From Mermis nigrescens (Eukaryota > Nematoda > Enoplea > Mermithida > Mermithidae), in assembly GCA_036768485.1 (NCBI GenBank), contig JAVLUZ010000157.1:8457474-8521473 (forward strand): 64,000 bases of DNA, read 5' to 3'. Shown piece after piece: positions 1 to 35,438 of the stretch. The translations under genes were made by a program, and so were the position numbers. The notes beneath the pieces were generated by a model. It was given only the letters and a program-made list of their open reading frames with translations, was not told the origin of the DNA and made no database searches. Within the stretch, counting starts at the first letter, position 1. Each line of letters starts with the position of its first letter.

Positions 1-1094
1 TGTCCTTTCGGTCATATATAAAAGGCGCATAATCGCAATAAAAATACTCGTTTTTCACGCGTTTTTATCGCACTTATGAAATTTATAGTCGATGCAGTCG
101 CTTTTGTACCTTTAACGATTATTTATAATTATTACCATATTTAGTGTTAAGTGGCTTTACGCCTTATCTGCTTTTGACAGCGTGCTACGTGTGAGAAGGG
201 GTGGGAGAATCCTTCACTCGAAGTAGACCGTCCCTTATTCCCTAAAAGTTCAAATTCTCCTCATCCAGCGATTTTTTGTCAAAAACTCGCTATTTGTAGC
301 TTTTTTTAGACTTTTAGCTGTATCCGATTAGAAACGTACACGATCTTGGGAGTTCCTTATCACGCATGAGAATTGGGGGTCCGGGGTCTGCCCCTCCCGA
401 AAATGTTGCGGATCTGCCCAAAACAAATAGACCCCCAGAATTGAATTTTTGGGGATTTCGCCCCATCGGACCCCAGAATTTGGCTGTTGCCTATCTATGG
501 TCCTTAAGCACTTGAATTTTCGATTTTCCGAAAAATCTTAGATAATGTCCTGTTTCAAGCATTATATTTGCGATTTTTTAGTTCAGAAGTACCAATTTTT
601 GGATAGCCTGTTTTGACTATTTTTTGTTTCGTTGATTTTTTCTCGCAAAATTTTCAGGTTTTTATCATCCAGAAAGAAAGGGTTTCGTCAGAAACGCATA
701 AAAATGGTATTTTTTACACGTAAGCATCGTTTTGTGAGTTCAGAAAAGGCATTTCAGAAAACAAATTTGTGCTCACCCCTAAAATTCCCATTCTGTTCAT
801 ACATTTCTGGAAAGAAATAAGTCATTTAGCCCGTAGAAATGTGAGGCTATCTGCCAGTAAAATTTTTTGCCCTTTAAATTTGCGTACGTTTGACAGCATC
901 CCAATTTTTCGAAATTTTAAATGAACTTTAATCTCTAACTCTATATTTAAATCAAATCTAAATTAATTTGAATGTACGGAAAACGCTGTTTTATATGTTC
1001 CTGATTTAGTTATAAAATATGGAAATTTGCAAATTTAGTCGGGTGAAAGCATCAATAGATCGATTGCCCTTTATTTTCTGTTTTTTTCTCGAAG
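1..1094. other. Intron of the M1 gene; no exon seen
   Basis: AT-rich sequence, taken as intron upstream of the first visible aminopeptidase exon. About 345-810 has pieces resembling the family 3 repeat (CATGAGAATTGGGGG at one end, CATTCTGTTCATACATTTC at the other). No exon ending in the expected Tyr-x-Lys was found. Confidence 0.45.
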
Positions 1095-24719
<23,625 letters not shown>

Positions 24720-25103
24720 ACGTAGTTTTTCCAAATTTACTCGTCGTTCTCGTGTTTCTCACGTTTTTTATCATTCGTCTATTTTTTATTTATTTTTATC
24801 TGTACATAGTGCACAATTTTCTATTCCATTTATATCGCGTTAATTTCAAGTCAAAAAGGTGCTGAGACGTAGTTTAAATGGCATTGAGAGGCGCTTAAAC
24901 TTTGAAATTTGCCTAAAACTAAAGTCACGAGGTTTTTGTTAGAAAATTCAAGCTATCCATAAATGTAACCGTTATTTAGCTTATGCCGAAAAATCTTCTT
25001 TCGCTTCAGGGGCGCTATTCCAAATCTATCCGTGTGCTTGTTTACATACTCGCACATGTCTCATAGCAAGCGCGTTAGCGCGTACCTATAATATACTTGG
25101 ACC

Positions 25104-25355
25104 CATACCTGGGCGTGGGGGTATGCACCCCCACCGAGAAACCAAAATACCCCCGAAATCAGAATACCCCCAGAATTCAATTTTTGAAATTTTTTTGTTT
25201 TTTTCTCGCAATTTTTTGATGCCAATGGATAGTGCTCGATGAGAAACGTTGAAAAATGATGTGTTTTTCGCCCAACCACCATTTTTAGGGTCATTTTTTG
25301 ACCTTTGAAAAAATCTTGCACCCCCAGAACTTTGGAGCCGCCCAGCCCACCTATG
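25104..25355. mobile_element. Family 1 MITE, first of a back-to-back pair
   Basis: Starts CATACCTGGGCGTGGGGG and ends CCAGCCCACCTATG. It is flanked by CTTGGACC at 25096-25103 and 25356-25363. The core GATAGTGCTCGATGAGAAAC is intact. Confidence 0.85.
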
Positions 25356-25363
25356 CTTGGACC

Positions 25364-25752
25364 CATACCTGGGCAATGGCTGACGGTTCGCCCCGTCCAA
25401 CTTCCAGCCAAAAGGGTGGGTGGGTCCCTAGACACTGAAAAAGGTGGGTCTGTCCCTGAAAAAAGGTGGTTCCGTGCCTGAAAAAGGTAGGTCGTTCGGC
25501 ATAATCCGTGGGTCAGTCACTGAAAAAAGGTGGGTCCATCCATGAAAAAGGTGCCGAACAGTATAATAAGATGGTTCCTGTGCATGTTTTGCAAACTGAT
25601 CATGATATACTGTATCTGGCATTTCCTTAAATTATCTCCAAAAATTTTCTCCCTGTACAAAAAAACCCCATCCAAGTCACCCCTTCGCCCCGTCCAACTT
25701 TTGATTCGGCCCGTCCTGGTGATGGGCTGATATAGGGCATCGCCAAGGTAGG
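25364..25752. mobile_element. MITE of another family, second of the pair
   Basis: Starts CATACCTGGGCAATGG and ends CATCGCCAAGGTAGG, which are inverted relatives. It is flanked by CTTGGACC at 25356-25363 and 25753-25760. Inside, CTGAAAAAGGTGGGTC-like units repeat five times between 25432 and 25555. Confidence 0.75.
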
Positions 25753-26929
25753 CTTGGACCCCCCTAAAAAGTGACTCCACCTATAGCTATGACGGGACTC
25801 TTCTATATTGTGCGGTTTTTTTAACGATAGATAATAAAAAATTCGATGTAGCTATTTTTTCGCATTTCTACCCTGCGTGTAAAGTAAAGGCTTTACTGGA
25901 ACGGTATAACGTATACTTATTTCAAATTTTGGTCAGCGACACGACTTATCAAATTCAGTTTTGCATTCTGTGTCGTTTGATTTTTTCAATGTAGACAATT
26001 TTATTGAGCTCGATGGCACTTTTTTAATTTTTTGCGAATTGACATATTTCCAGAGTGACAGTGTAAAGAGTGTAAAGAATCTGAGGGTAAAAAACACATT
26101 TTAGTAGAGTTTGCGTTTTGTTTATGGCTGCCAAATTCTTTGTATAAGAGTCCCTTAAAAGCCTATCTATAGGAATGTACTAGGGTTCAAGGTCTACCTT
26201 TGGTTTACCTGCAAACTTTCTTGCACTTAAAGCGGAGTTAGATCTAGGGGTTCAAACATTACACTCTAGTGGATGGTGTTAAAATCGAATTTTGTTTAAA
26301 ATTTTTCTGCCAACTTTTCCGCTTATAAGTTGGCAGTAATCGAGTGGAATAAAAATAAAGCCCGATCTAATGGCTAAACGTCGCAGCAAATCGCGTTAAA
26401 AAAACTAAATATTGAGTTATTTATGGCTGTGTAAAGTTCAAAATCAGGGGTGTAAATGGGCGAAAAAACACGTTTTTCTCTCTATTTTGATTGTTAAATA
26501 TCTCAAATATTTTGCGGAACAGAAGTTTTGCACATAAAAAGTACTACGATTCAACAAATTGGCCAAAACCGAATTTTTTTATGCGAAGTTAGGTTCATAT
26601 TTTTAAAATTTACAATGTGGTGAATGTGTTGGATGATGGAAAAATACGTTGTTGCCACTTTTTTGTCCGCCCTTTTCTCCGTTTATAAGTCGGAACAAGT
26701 CGAATAGAATAAAAATAAAGTACATAAAGTACTTTTTAAAGAATACACTTCACAGCAAATTGCGTTCATTTACGTCAATATTGTGCTTTTTCGGTAGGTG
26801 CAAAGTCAAAAATTGGGTGTTAAACGTGTTTCTGTGTTGTTTTTTCTGCCAACTTCTCCGCTCATGAGTGGTCATGACCTCAAGTCTAAATATGTACCAA
26901 GAATCGAACGTAATATGCTAGTTGTGCGC

Positions 26930-27500
26930 GTTTGTTTACACCTAACGCTGGTGTAAAGTAATTAACATCTGATATTTATTTATCATCAGGCCATTGCGGA
27001 AACTAAATTTTTTCATAAACCTTGATCAAAATATTAGAGTAATACCAGAATTATGAAAACGACAAAAATCTTTACACTTTGTGGTTGTGTAAAGTTTACA
27101 TTTCGAATTAACTTTAGTTCTAGAGCCTTGCGAAAGCTGATTTTTTCAAAATGTTCTACGTACATAACGTCAAAATTACGAATCTGGCTATTACATTACT
27201 CAACATTCTGTAGTTTGTGAAGTTTGCTTTATTCATGTATTGTTGATGTGTAGTTTACACTACAAATTTATTTTACTTCCAAAGCGTTGCGAAACGTGAA
27301 TTTATTCCTAATATATTCCGTAAGGTCGGGATTACGAATTTAAATGTATATTTTCTCAACACTTAGTAGTTATGTAAAGTTTACACTGAAAATAAAATTT
27401 AGTTTGAGAGCTTTGCAGAAGCCGTTTTTTTCAAAATCTTCCATGTAATGTCAGGATTACGAATCTGAGCGTAAGTGTTCTTTATACCCAATGATTGCGA
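26930..27500. repeat. Degenerate tandem units with GTGTAAAG
   Basis: Units of roughly 125-165 bp share TGTGTAAAGTTTACA, a CTTTGCAGAAGC-like block, TTTTTCAAAAT and ATTACGAATCTGA. The same units occur at 48290-49050. Confidence 0.65.
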
Positions 27501-28622
27501 AAATTTATGCTGAACTCCTTTGATCCGTTAACCAGAAACGTAGTAATAACGTAGTTTTAACGCTATTTTAGCGCTTATACCAGTTTTTCAGGTCATTTTG
27601 GCCCAGAAAAGTTCAATTTTTGACCCCCCTCCCCGTCCCACCCCTCCACACCGGCTGCCCTCCCACCCGGATCGGTTATGCTGTGCATTTATGGTCTTGA
27701 ATCGAGAGTTGCTAGAGAAGTAATATAAAATTGAATGAATGAGTTGCCACGGTTTTCGATTTAATTCTGTGGCGAGTGCAATGCTCAGTGGAAGCATGTT
27801 TTGTTTGTCTTATGTCGAATTGTTATGTAATTATTTGGCCTTCATAATTCGTCCGTTTCCTACTTTTTATTCTACCTTTGTGTTATTTATCGCTGATCGA
27901 TGGCTATCTATTTTATTTTTGTCATTTGTGATCTGTCATGAAACTCGTTATCGAATTGTTAACATGGGTAACGCCGAAATTCTGGCGGGTCCGAAAAACG
28001 GGAGACAAATTGACTGGGAACGACGTCCTCCCCATTCGGACTGCTCGTGGGGATGGGTTTAAGGTCTACTAATCATCCCGATAATATGGTAGAGTAGACT
28101 CTCCAGAATTAAATTTTTGGTATCTTTTTGGGATTTTTGCCAGTTTTACACCACCCAGCCTCACATCATTTGAGTGCTGTTCTTGTATGATCCAGACACG
28201 CACGCATGAGAATTCTGGGGTGTGCGAAAATTCAATTCTGAGGTTCTGTTGAATTCTGGAGGTTTGGACCATACTTATCCATGCCACGCAATAAAAATGC
28301 TGACGAAGCTTTATTTTTTAGATTTTTTTACTGTAACCCACTTTTTTGCGTGTTTTTAAGTCAGTTGGACGTTGCTTTTCAGTTGATTTTGTCCTTGCGG
28401 AAAGAATAAGTTTTATGTTCAAAAAGGAAAAGGTACTCTTCGTCGATTGGAGAATACTTTGTTCTTCCATTCGAGATCTAAAACCCTATTCATTTCTCTT
28501 GCTTGATGAGTCTTTCGTCTGATACTCGTGGGCGGGGCGGACCTTAAATTCTGGGGTTCAAAAGCTTCGTCAATTGGTATCAAAAATTGTCAGAAAAAAA
28601 ATTTTCAAAAATGTCAGACTAA

Positions 28623-30990
28623 AGGCCCTGCTATACTTCCCGCCACGCGGCGCCGCGTTGACAAAATGTGCTGCTATACTTCCACGCGGCACCGCGCGGC
28701 ACCGCGCGGCACCGCGCGGCGCCGCGTGGAAGTATAGCAGCACTCGCCCTGTGGCGCCACGCGGCGCCGCGCGGCGCCGCGTGGCAGATAAATTCAAGTT
28801 TGAACACTGTTCAAACTTTTGCCACGCGGTGGGACGCGGCGGCCTATATTTATCATGTATTTATGAGGGAAAGCTTGATTTTAGCATTTTTTATGATGTA
28901 CTGATGTTTATGCATACGTGAAAGCGTGAAAATTGAATATATAATCGATTTTTAAGATGTCTGTGTTAGTGTTATTTTGGTAGCTCAAAAATAATTAAAA
29001 TATGATATTGGTATAATTAGCTTAATTTTAGTATGATACAAATATGATATTTCGCAATTGTTTATTTGAAATATGATATATTTTTGATATTTGGTATAAA
29101 TTTAATATATTTTTGGTAGGTAGTGGGTTGGGTGGGTAGGTAGTGCATATGTATACCTATTATCTATTTTCTGCAACCATTTCAAAGTAGGTATCTATGT
29201 AAGCAAAATAGTTGGGGAATTAAATGCATGCATATCAATGCACTGTAATAAATTATGCATATTTTAAGACTCGTTTATTTTATTTCAAAGTCAAAAGACT
29301 AATTATGTAAGTGATCAATATTTTTTTGAATGATGATCTCACATTTCCAACGATTTTTCACTTAATCGGAAGCAACAATTACAATGTTATGCATAGCAAT
29401 GAATAAACATAGCTAGTTTGTGTTACAGTAAGCTACCTAGAAACAAATTTTGTACCTGCTCACTAATTGTATAAAATTGATTTTAGTGCACAAGGTTTTC
29501 TGAAAAAACTATAGAAAAACACGAGCATTAAATTTTTAGACTTAATTTCGAAAAATTTTCATTTATTCAAAAACTTTCAAAATTTACAAGATTAAGTTTC
29601 AAAATTGCTTGAATTGCTTTCACTTTTCAACAAATAACAAAATTTTGGAATATTTGGATCACTATCAGGGAAGCTCAACTCTCAAGAATACAGGTGGCAA
29701 ACAAGGATTGAGAAAACAAATAATTTAATGATCATTATTCCTACCTACATACCTACCTAATGTTTTGTAATCTCCCAGTCTGTTTCACACAAGTTTGGGC
29801 ATAAATTTTAAAAACAATGTCAAACAACAAATTGACAGATTGCGAGTATAGCAATGATTTGATATATAATTATCGTAATCCGTCGGCTTATTTATGAATA
29901 ACTTTTTAAAAAATTATGCTCAAACTCATGTGAAACAGACTATAAGCCAACTTTAATGATGAGCTCAGCTCACCATTTATTACTTATTTATCAACACAGA
30001 TAGGTGTTACTTCACTCATACTACACAACGCTAATTGTACGTAAGTACATCTTAGGTGGGCGGCTCCAAAGTTCTGGGGGGTGCAAGTTTTTTTCAAAGG
30101 TAAAAAATGGCCTTAAAATGGTGGTACGGCAAAAAAACACGATTTTCCAACGTTTCACATCGAGCAATATCCATTGGCATCAAAAAATTGCGAAAAACAC
30201 AAAAACGTTTCAAAAATTGAAATTCTCTTGGGGGTATTTCGGTTTCTGGGGGTGCATTTCCCCAAAACCCTCTCCCCAACGCCCAATGAAGGACACACAA
30301 ATAACGTAGGAGTATACAAACCTCAACGGACTATATGTATGAGAGGGCTTGGCTCGGTATGCATATGTACATCCATACTTACTTATTTGTCTCCATATGA
30401 TAATACAACCTGTGGAAAATACCTACTGCATCATACGTACAAAAGAAGTAAGTAAGATAAAGAGCAAAGAAAAAGGAAAAGTGCTCCCACTTTATACTAA
30501 AATTATACCAAAATTATATCGGAAATATTTTCACATTTCCCAGAGTTTTAATATGATAAGAATATGATATTCCGAAATTCACAGAATTAAAATATGATAT
30601 TGATAGTCCAGCAAGTGCCTACCAAAATCGTACCAAAATTTATTTTTGGTGTATCAAAATAACACTGTGTGCGAAAATATGTGTCTATGCCTTTCAAAAC
30701 TTGTTTGCATGATGCTGAAACCGGAAATGAGTACAGTTTTCAATGTGCACAATCGTTGACCTATACCCTTTTCACTTGTTTTCTTGACACAGAATACAGT
30801 ATACAGTTTACACATGTTTTACTTTTTGCTGTTTTACTGCAATTACAAGATCAATAAATTTTTTCTGCCGCGCGGCGCCGCGTGGAAGTATAGCAGCACA
30901 ACCCATGTCACGCGGCGCCGCGTTGAAAGTATAGCAGCTATTTGCCACGCGGCACCACGCGGCGCCGCGCGGCGAAGTATAGCAGGGCCT
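28623..30990. mobile_element. PIF/Harbinger-like element, TSD TAA
   Basis: Perfect 17-bp ends AGGCCCTGCTATACTTC and GAAGTATAGCAGGGCCT, flanked by TAA on both sides (28620-28622 and 30991-30993). Near each end, GCGCGGCGCCGCG blocks alternate with GAAGTATAGCAGC. The AT-rich middle has its own AGTGTTATTTTG...CAAAATAACACT ends (about 28971-30672), perhaps a nested element, and contains a family 1 copy. No transposase seen. Confidence 0.75.
30050..30287. mobile_element. Family 1 MITE nested in the PIF-like element
   Basis: GGTGGGCGGCTCCAAAGTTC at one end and CAACGCCCAATG at the other, core CATCGAGCAATATCCATTGG. No duplication was seen. Confidence 0.65.
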
Positions 30991-32127
30991 TAAGGGTAGG
31001 GGATTTGTTTTTGGGGTACGATCAGAACCTCAACTCTCACTCTTATATATGATAAAACTAAATAGATAGGTATCGTATGAAAATTTATCTTTGTATATGC
31101 CTGTATGTAATGTATTCGTACATTCGTCTAGATGTTTAGTCGAACCTACGCAAACGCTAAATGCTAATTCGTATTAAGAAGGTAGATACTTGCCTATATG
31201 TGTCATTCTCGCTGTAATGTGCTGTCATTCTCGTCCCTACGCATAACGTGAATAAATATCCGTTTTATTCCTTTTACAAGAATACTACATAAATAACTAT
31301 AGTTTGCTCCGCGCAAGTTTGGGCATAAAGTTCAAAAACCGTCTCTGATAGCTCACAGCATTGATCTTATAATAATTATCGGAATAAGTCGGCTTACTGT
31401 CGATAAAAAGTCTTAAAATTATGCCAAAAGATGCGAAACAGACTTCTATGCGCTGTTCCATTCTAAATGGCCCATTTTTGCAGAAGTCGTATTACTGTAT
31501 TAGTTTTTCACTGCATAAATGGCTTCTTCAATTATGTTCTCTTAGTGACTGGTTGCTCTAAACTTTTCTTATTGATGTTTAACGTGTTTTGCTTAACATG
31601 TGGCGCGCGCCGAATGTTGGACACATTTAACAGACAGGTAGCTAAAAATGCTGTATGCGGTTTTTTGAAATTATCCGCAAGAATTGGCTACAAAAGGGGT
31701 TTAAAATTTTAATGCAGGAATGCGGATTGACCATGGCATACGTCTATATAACTCAGTCACTGTAAACTATCTAAGTTAACGGACTTGTTTAAAGCACTTA
31801 AGCACTTGCAGTCACTTTAAATTTTTTTGCTAAATGAATCGGACTATATTAAACTACTGCAAAAACTTACCCGTAATACAATTTCTTCAGTAATTGGAAA
31901 GGAACGGACTTTAGTACGTACGGTTTCTTTAAACGTGCGGTACATTTTATTGATGAAATTCTTGTAAATACAAAAACTATCGGTTTGCGGTTACATGTAT
32001 GAATTTGAGGTAGTTGAAGATCGGCGCTTCAAGGCGTATTATTCATCCTAAAAGGGAGAATCCGAAAGTAGCGGGAAACGCAGGAAAATCGCCGAAAGTG
32101 GAAATTTCCCCCTACAAACGTCAGGAT

Positions 32128-32371
32128 AATACATGAGCACACCTGGGCGTGGGGGGGGGGTTCGGGGTACCCCCAGAAACCAAAATACCCCCCCAGAATT
32201 CAATTTTTAAAAATTTTTGTCGTTTTTCGCAATTTTTTGATGCCAATAGATAGTGCTTGATGAGAAACGTCGAAAAAATAGTGTTTTTATCGCCATACCA
32301 CCATTCTTAAGGCCATTTTTTGACCTTCAAAAATCTTGCACCCCCCAGAATTTTCTTGCTGCCCACGTATG
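32128..32371. mobile_element. Family 1 MITE, duplication (T/G)ACATGAG
   Basis: Starts CACACCTGGGCGTGGGGG and ends GCTGCCCACGTATG. Flanks TACATGAG (32120-32127) and GACATGAG (32372-32379) match at 7 of 8. Confidence 0.75.
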
Positions 32372-32459
32372 GACATGAGTCGCGAGCAGATGGGTGTAAT
32401 AAGGGGTTGGTTTGTGGACCCTACCTGAAGTCAATAAACCCCAGAAAGTTCTAGCAATT

Positions 32460-32642
32460 TCGACCTTCGGACCCCTCCTAGCAATTTCTTGATGCCAATG
32501 GATAGTGCTCGATGAGAAACGTTGAAAAATGGTGGTTTTTCGCCAGACCGCCATTTTTAAGACCGTTTTTGACCTTTGAAAATTTTGCACGCACACACAC
32601 ACACAAACTTACCAGAATTTCGGTGCTGCCCAGCCCACCTAT
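32460..32642. repeat. Family 1 fragment
   Basis: Only the right two thirds, from CAATTTCTTGATGCCAATGG to CCCAGCCCACCTATG, with a CACACACACAC tract replacing part of the usual cytosine run. Confidence 0.6.
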
Positions 32643-33524
32643 GCCATTGTCGGGAATAAAGGCGTACAGATTAGCTGGTAAGGTGCCGGTGACGGGATTT
32701 CTAGCCTTTAGTTGTACATAGTGTGTAGTGTACCTGCCTCTCGGACCAATTCAAAAAGAAATGGTCCAAATCCAGCTGCCCTCCCATCCACGTGGTCTAC
32801 GCAGGATTGCAGTCAAGACATCAAACTTCCAATTTATTTTTCAAGTGATTTATTCATCTTTATGCTTTATCTCTTTGAATCCATTACCTTGCAAACAATC
32901 TTTATCAATTAAATTTTAGAATTTCGACTTTTATCCTGTAAAACACCCTATCTTTTAATGTGCATGACGTCCGAACTTTTGAGCTACTCCTCAGGAATTC
33001 TTTAGAAAACTTTGGAATAGAACAAATAAACTACATATATAGGTTAAGTATGTAGGAACGCTACGAAAATGTTATGTGATATTTATTTAATTTTTTAACT
33101 AAATTTAAGCCGCTTAAATGAGCTAAAAGACGGCTTTATAGAAGTCTGATGCCATTTTGCCCTGCAATAATGGAAAGGATCATCCTCTATACAGAATATC
33201 ATTCTTGTTGCGTTAGTTTACAAGTTTTCGGAGTCACTTAAACATTTTTGAAAACTCCAATTATTGAAACAGACTGTGAGCAGGTATTTTCAAAGTCTTC
33301 ACTCTATTTATCCTACGCGCGCTTTAATTTCAGCAAAAGTGAAAAAAGAACGGTTTAAAATCGGATAGGTACATAGGTATAATCAAAAAATCAACAGTAG
33401 CGCGAATTCGATTACGGCGATAATTGGTATAGCGCGAGAATATATAGAACAAGCACAGTTAATTCAAATTCAAACCAGATGCATTATTAACATGCCTAAA
33501 ACACTTATTGACATAACATATATG

Positions 33525-33738
33525 TACACACATGTAACCGCTCAAAATTGTGGGCAGGGGTCTCCGGCCATTTTTACGGGGGAAGGATAAACGACCTCCA
33601 ATTTTAGGGCGAAAATGGCCAAAAAACGCAGGTTTTCTCCATAATCGAGGTGGGAGGTCAAAAATTTTCTGACTTGAGGGTTGTGAAGACGACCAACTTT
33701 GAGTAGAAGGATCCCCCATCCCACTGTTACATGTATGC
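33525..33738. mobile_element. Family 2 MITE
   Basis: Ends CACATGTAACCG and CTGTTACATGTATG are inverted. Blocks TCTCCGGCCATTTTTACGG and GGCCAAAAAACGCAGG are typical. Confidence 0.6.
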
Positions 33739-33916
33739 TCTACGTAATGCGAATAAGCGATCTGCATACTGTAGAGCAAACTTACAGAACATCCTGTAGT
33801 CCTACGAAATTTTAAAGCAATCTAATCACGCTTTAATACGACCACGAAATTGAGTAGAAAAGTCTAAAGAAGAAGCGATCATAAATAGACAAGGTCGCGA
33901 TTCAGAGGGTCAAATG

Positions 33917-34088
33917 CATACCTGGGCGTAGGGTTGGGGAGGGGGTATGCACCCCCCAGAAACCAAAATACCCCCAGATCTCAATTTTTGAATTTTTTTC
34001 GCGATTCCACCATTTTTAAGGCCATTTTTGACCTTTGAAAAAATCTTGCAACCCCCCCTCCCGGGAGCTTTGGTGCCGCCCACCTTTG
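33917..34088. mobile_element. Family 1 MITE with internal deletion
   Basis: Keeps both ends (CATACCTGGGCG, GCCGCCCACCTTTG) and the flanks GTCAAATG (33909-33916) and GTCAAATT (34089-34096). The middle block with GATAGTGCTCGATGAG is missing. Confidence 0.75.
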
Positions 34089-34615
34089 GTCAAATTTTTT
34101 TTGAAGGTAAATTGAGGCTTAAAAATGGATGGTAGGATGAAAAATTCTAATTTGTTTACCTTTCTCCTCAAGCCTAATTTATTGGCTTCAAAATATAGCA
34201 AAAAAACAAATTTAGCAAATCTTTGATTCTAGAGTCCTGGGTGATTTCTCAAATTTTCTCCGACAAGACGGAGATTTTTTGGCTACACTATCACTGACGA
34301 TAATCAGAACGGGTAATTTTCGAGACGATTTGTCAACGCCTTACGAAATATATGCATCTTTTCATAAGGAAATTTTTCATAAAAGAAGGAAAATAATATT
34401 TTCATAAAAAAGTCTTTGAAAAACGAAAAAGAAAATCCTCGAAAAATACTCTATAAAAGAGCGGTTGTACAACGCAATCGATCAACGTTTAGAGAAATAG
34501 CAAAAAACTTTTTGTGAAAATTCAATTTTGACACTCACTTTATGCTACTTCAGGCAGCAAACCTCGACAATGGCCAAAAATACTACTAAAAATAGAATTC
34601 TGCGAGTCTACACTT

Positions 34616-35091
34616 ACATATGTCAAAGGTAAGCAGCACCGAAATTCTGGGGGTGCAAGATTCTTCAAAGGTCAAAAATGGCCTTAAAAATGATGGTATG
34701 GCGAAAAAACACCATTTTTCAACGTTTCTCATCGAGCACTATCCATTGGCATCAAAAAATTGCGAAAAAACAAAAAAAAATCGAAAATTGAATCCTGGGG
34801 GGTTTGGTTTCTGAGGGTTGCATACATACGTGGGCAGCAAAAAAATTCTGGGGGGAGTCCAAGATTTCTTGAAGGTCAAAAAATGGCCTTAAAAATGGTG
34901 ATATGGCGATAAAAACACAATTTTTCGACGTTTCTCATCAAGCACTATCCATTGGCATCAAAAAATTGCGAAAAAAAACGAGAAAAATTTTCAAAAATTG
35001 ATTTCTGGGGGGTCTTTTGGTTTCTGGGGAGGTCCAGACCCCCCCCACGCCCATGTGTGGTTGCAACCCCAAACCCAGGTATAGTTATGTG
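34616..35091. mobile_element. Family 1 MITE containing a second family 1 MITE
   Basis: The outer copy runs from ACATATGTCAAAGGTAAGC to AACCCAGGTATAG. The inner copy (34824-35058, ACATACGTGGGCAGC to GCCCATGTGTG) interrupts it with GGTTGCAT (34816-34823) and GGTTGCAA (35059-35066) on either side. Confidence 0.65.
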
Positions 35092-35267
35092 CGGCTGGTT
35101 CAACTTCTGCGGAGGGTGTATACGCCCCGCACGCCAACGTGTGAATAGCACTCGACAAGAAACGTCATATAATGACGTCTTTTCGCCCTATCACATCGTT
35201 TTCTGCCTTTTTGATGCTTTAGAAGTTTTAGAAAAGGTTCAAACACCTCAGCATCGCATGCATACGA

Positions 35268-35438
35268 TTAGCTCAATTCAAATCCTGACGCCGATTCGAT
35301 TGCATACTGTAGTTTTTGCTTCATTAATTCGAAGTCGGTGAATTTGGGCATTTTCAGCAAATTCATGCAAGTAGCAGCTGTTGGTAATCGATCTTGATCA
35401 GCAGGCACGAATTGGATGCAAAATGGCGGCAGTAGGTC
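35268..35438 (-). CDS. UBE3C: UBE3C-like terminal exon with catalytic cysteine
   Basis: Acceptor TTTTACAAAAAAG; 56 codons then TAA. It starts DLLPPFCIQFVPADQDRLPT, continues AATCMNLLK, and ends YAIESASGFELS. The Cys codon at 35367-35369 sits in LPTxxTCMNLLK, the thioester site of HECT ligases. Ending in GFELS is typical of UBE3B/UBE3C. The 3' flank runs into a nested MITE at 35091. Confidence 0.93.
   Translation of the reverse strand, partial: DLLPPFCIQFVPADQDRLPTAATCMNLLKMPKFTDFELMKQKLQYAIESASGFELS

Larger units (their letters stand above)
25066..27530. repeat. Large dispersed repeat, copy 1
   Basis: Starts with GCGCGTTAGCGCGTACCTAT, close to GCGCGTTGGCGCGTGCCTAT at 45176. Later blocks (ATGTACTAGGGTTCAAGG, GAGTTAGATCTAGGGG, TCTAGTGGATGGTG, TGCCAACTTTTCCG) recur in the same order in 46431-47760. 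The right half consists of degenerate tandem units. Confidence 0.65.
24720..35267. other. 10.5 kb between two convergent genes, mostly repeats
   Basis: Tail-to-tail interval holding a large repeat with GTGTAAAG units, a double MITE, a PIF/Harbinger-like element and several family 1 and 2 copies. Two open frames (27739-28062 +, hydrophobic; 31467-31712 +) have no recognisable similarity and are not called as genes. Confidence 0.6.

Noticed and set aside
27739..28062. 107-codon hydrophobic frame
   Set aside because: Starts with ATG and could span membranes, but its second half is repeat-like sequence and no family or splice context supports it.
28570..28921. Overlapping frames with RRAAPRGAARR-like repeats
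   Set aside because: They are produced by the GCGCGGCGCCGCG blocks of the PIF-like element in several frames; not a protein.
31467..31712. 81-codon frame
   Set aside because: No similarity recognised and no splice or start context; left uncalled.
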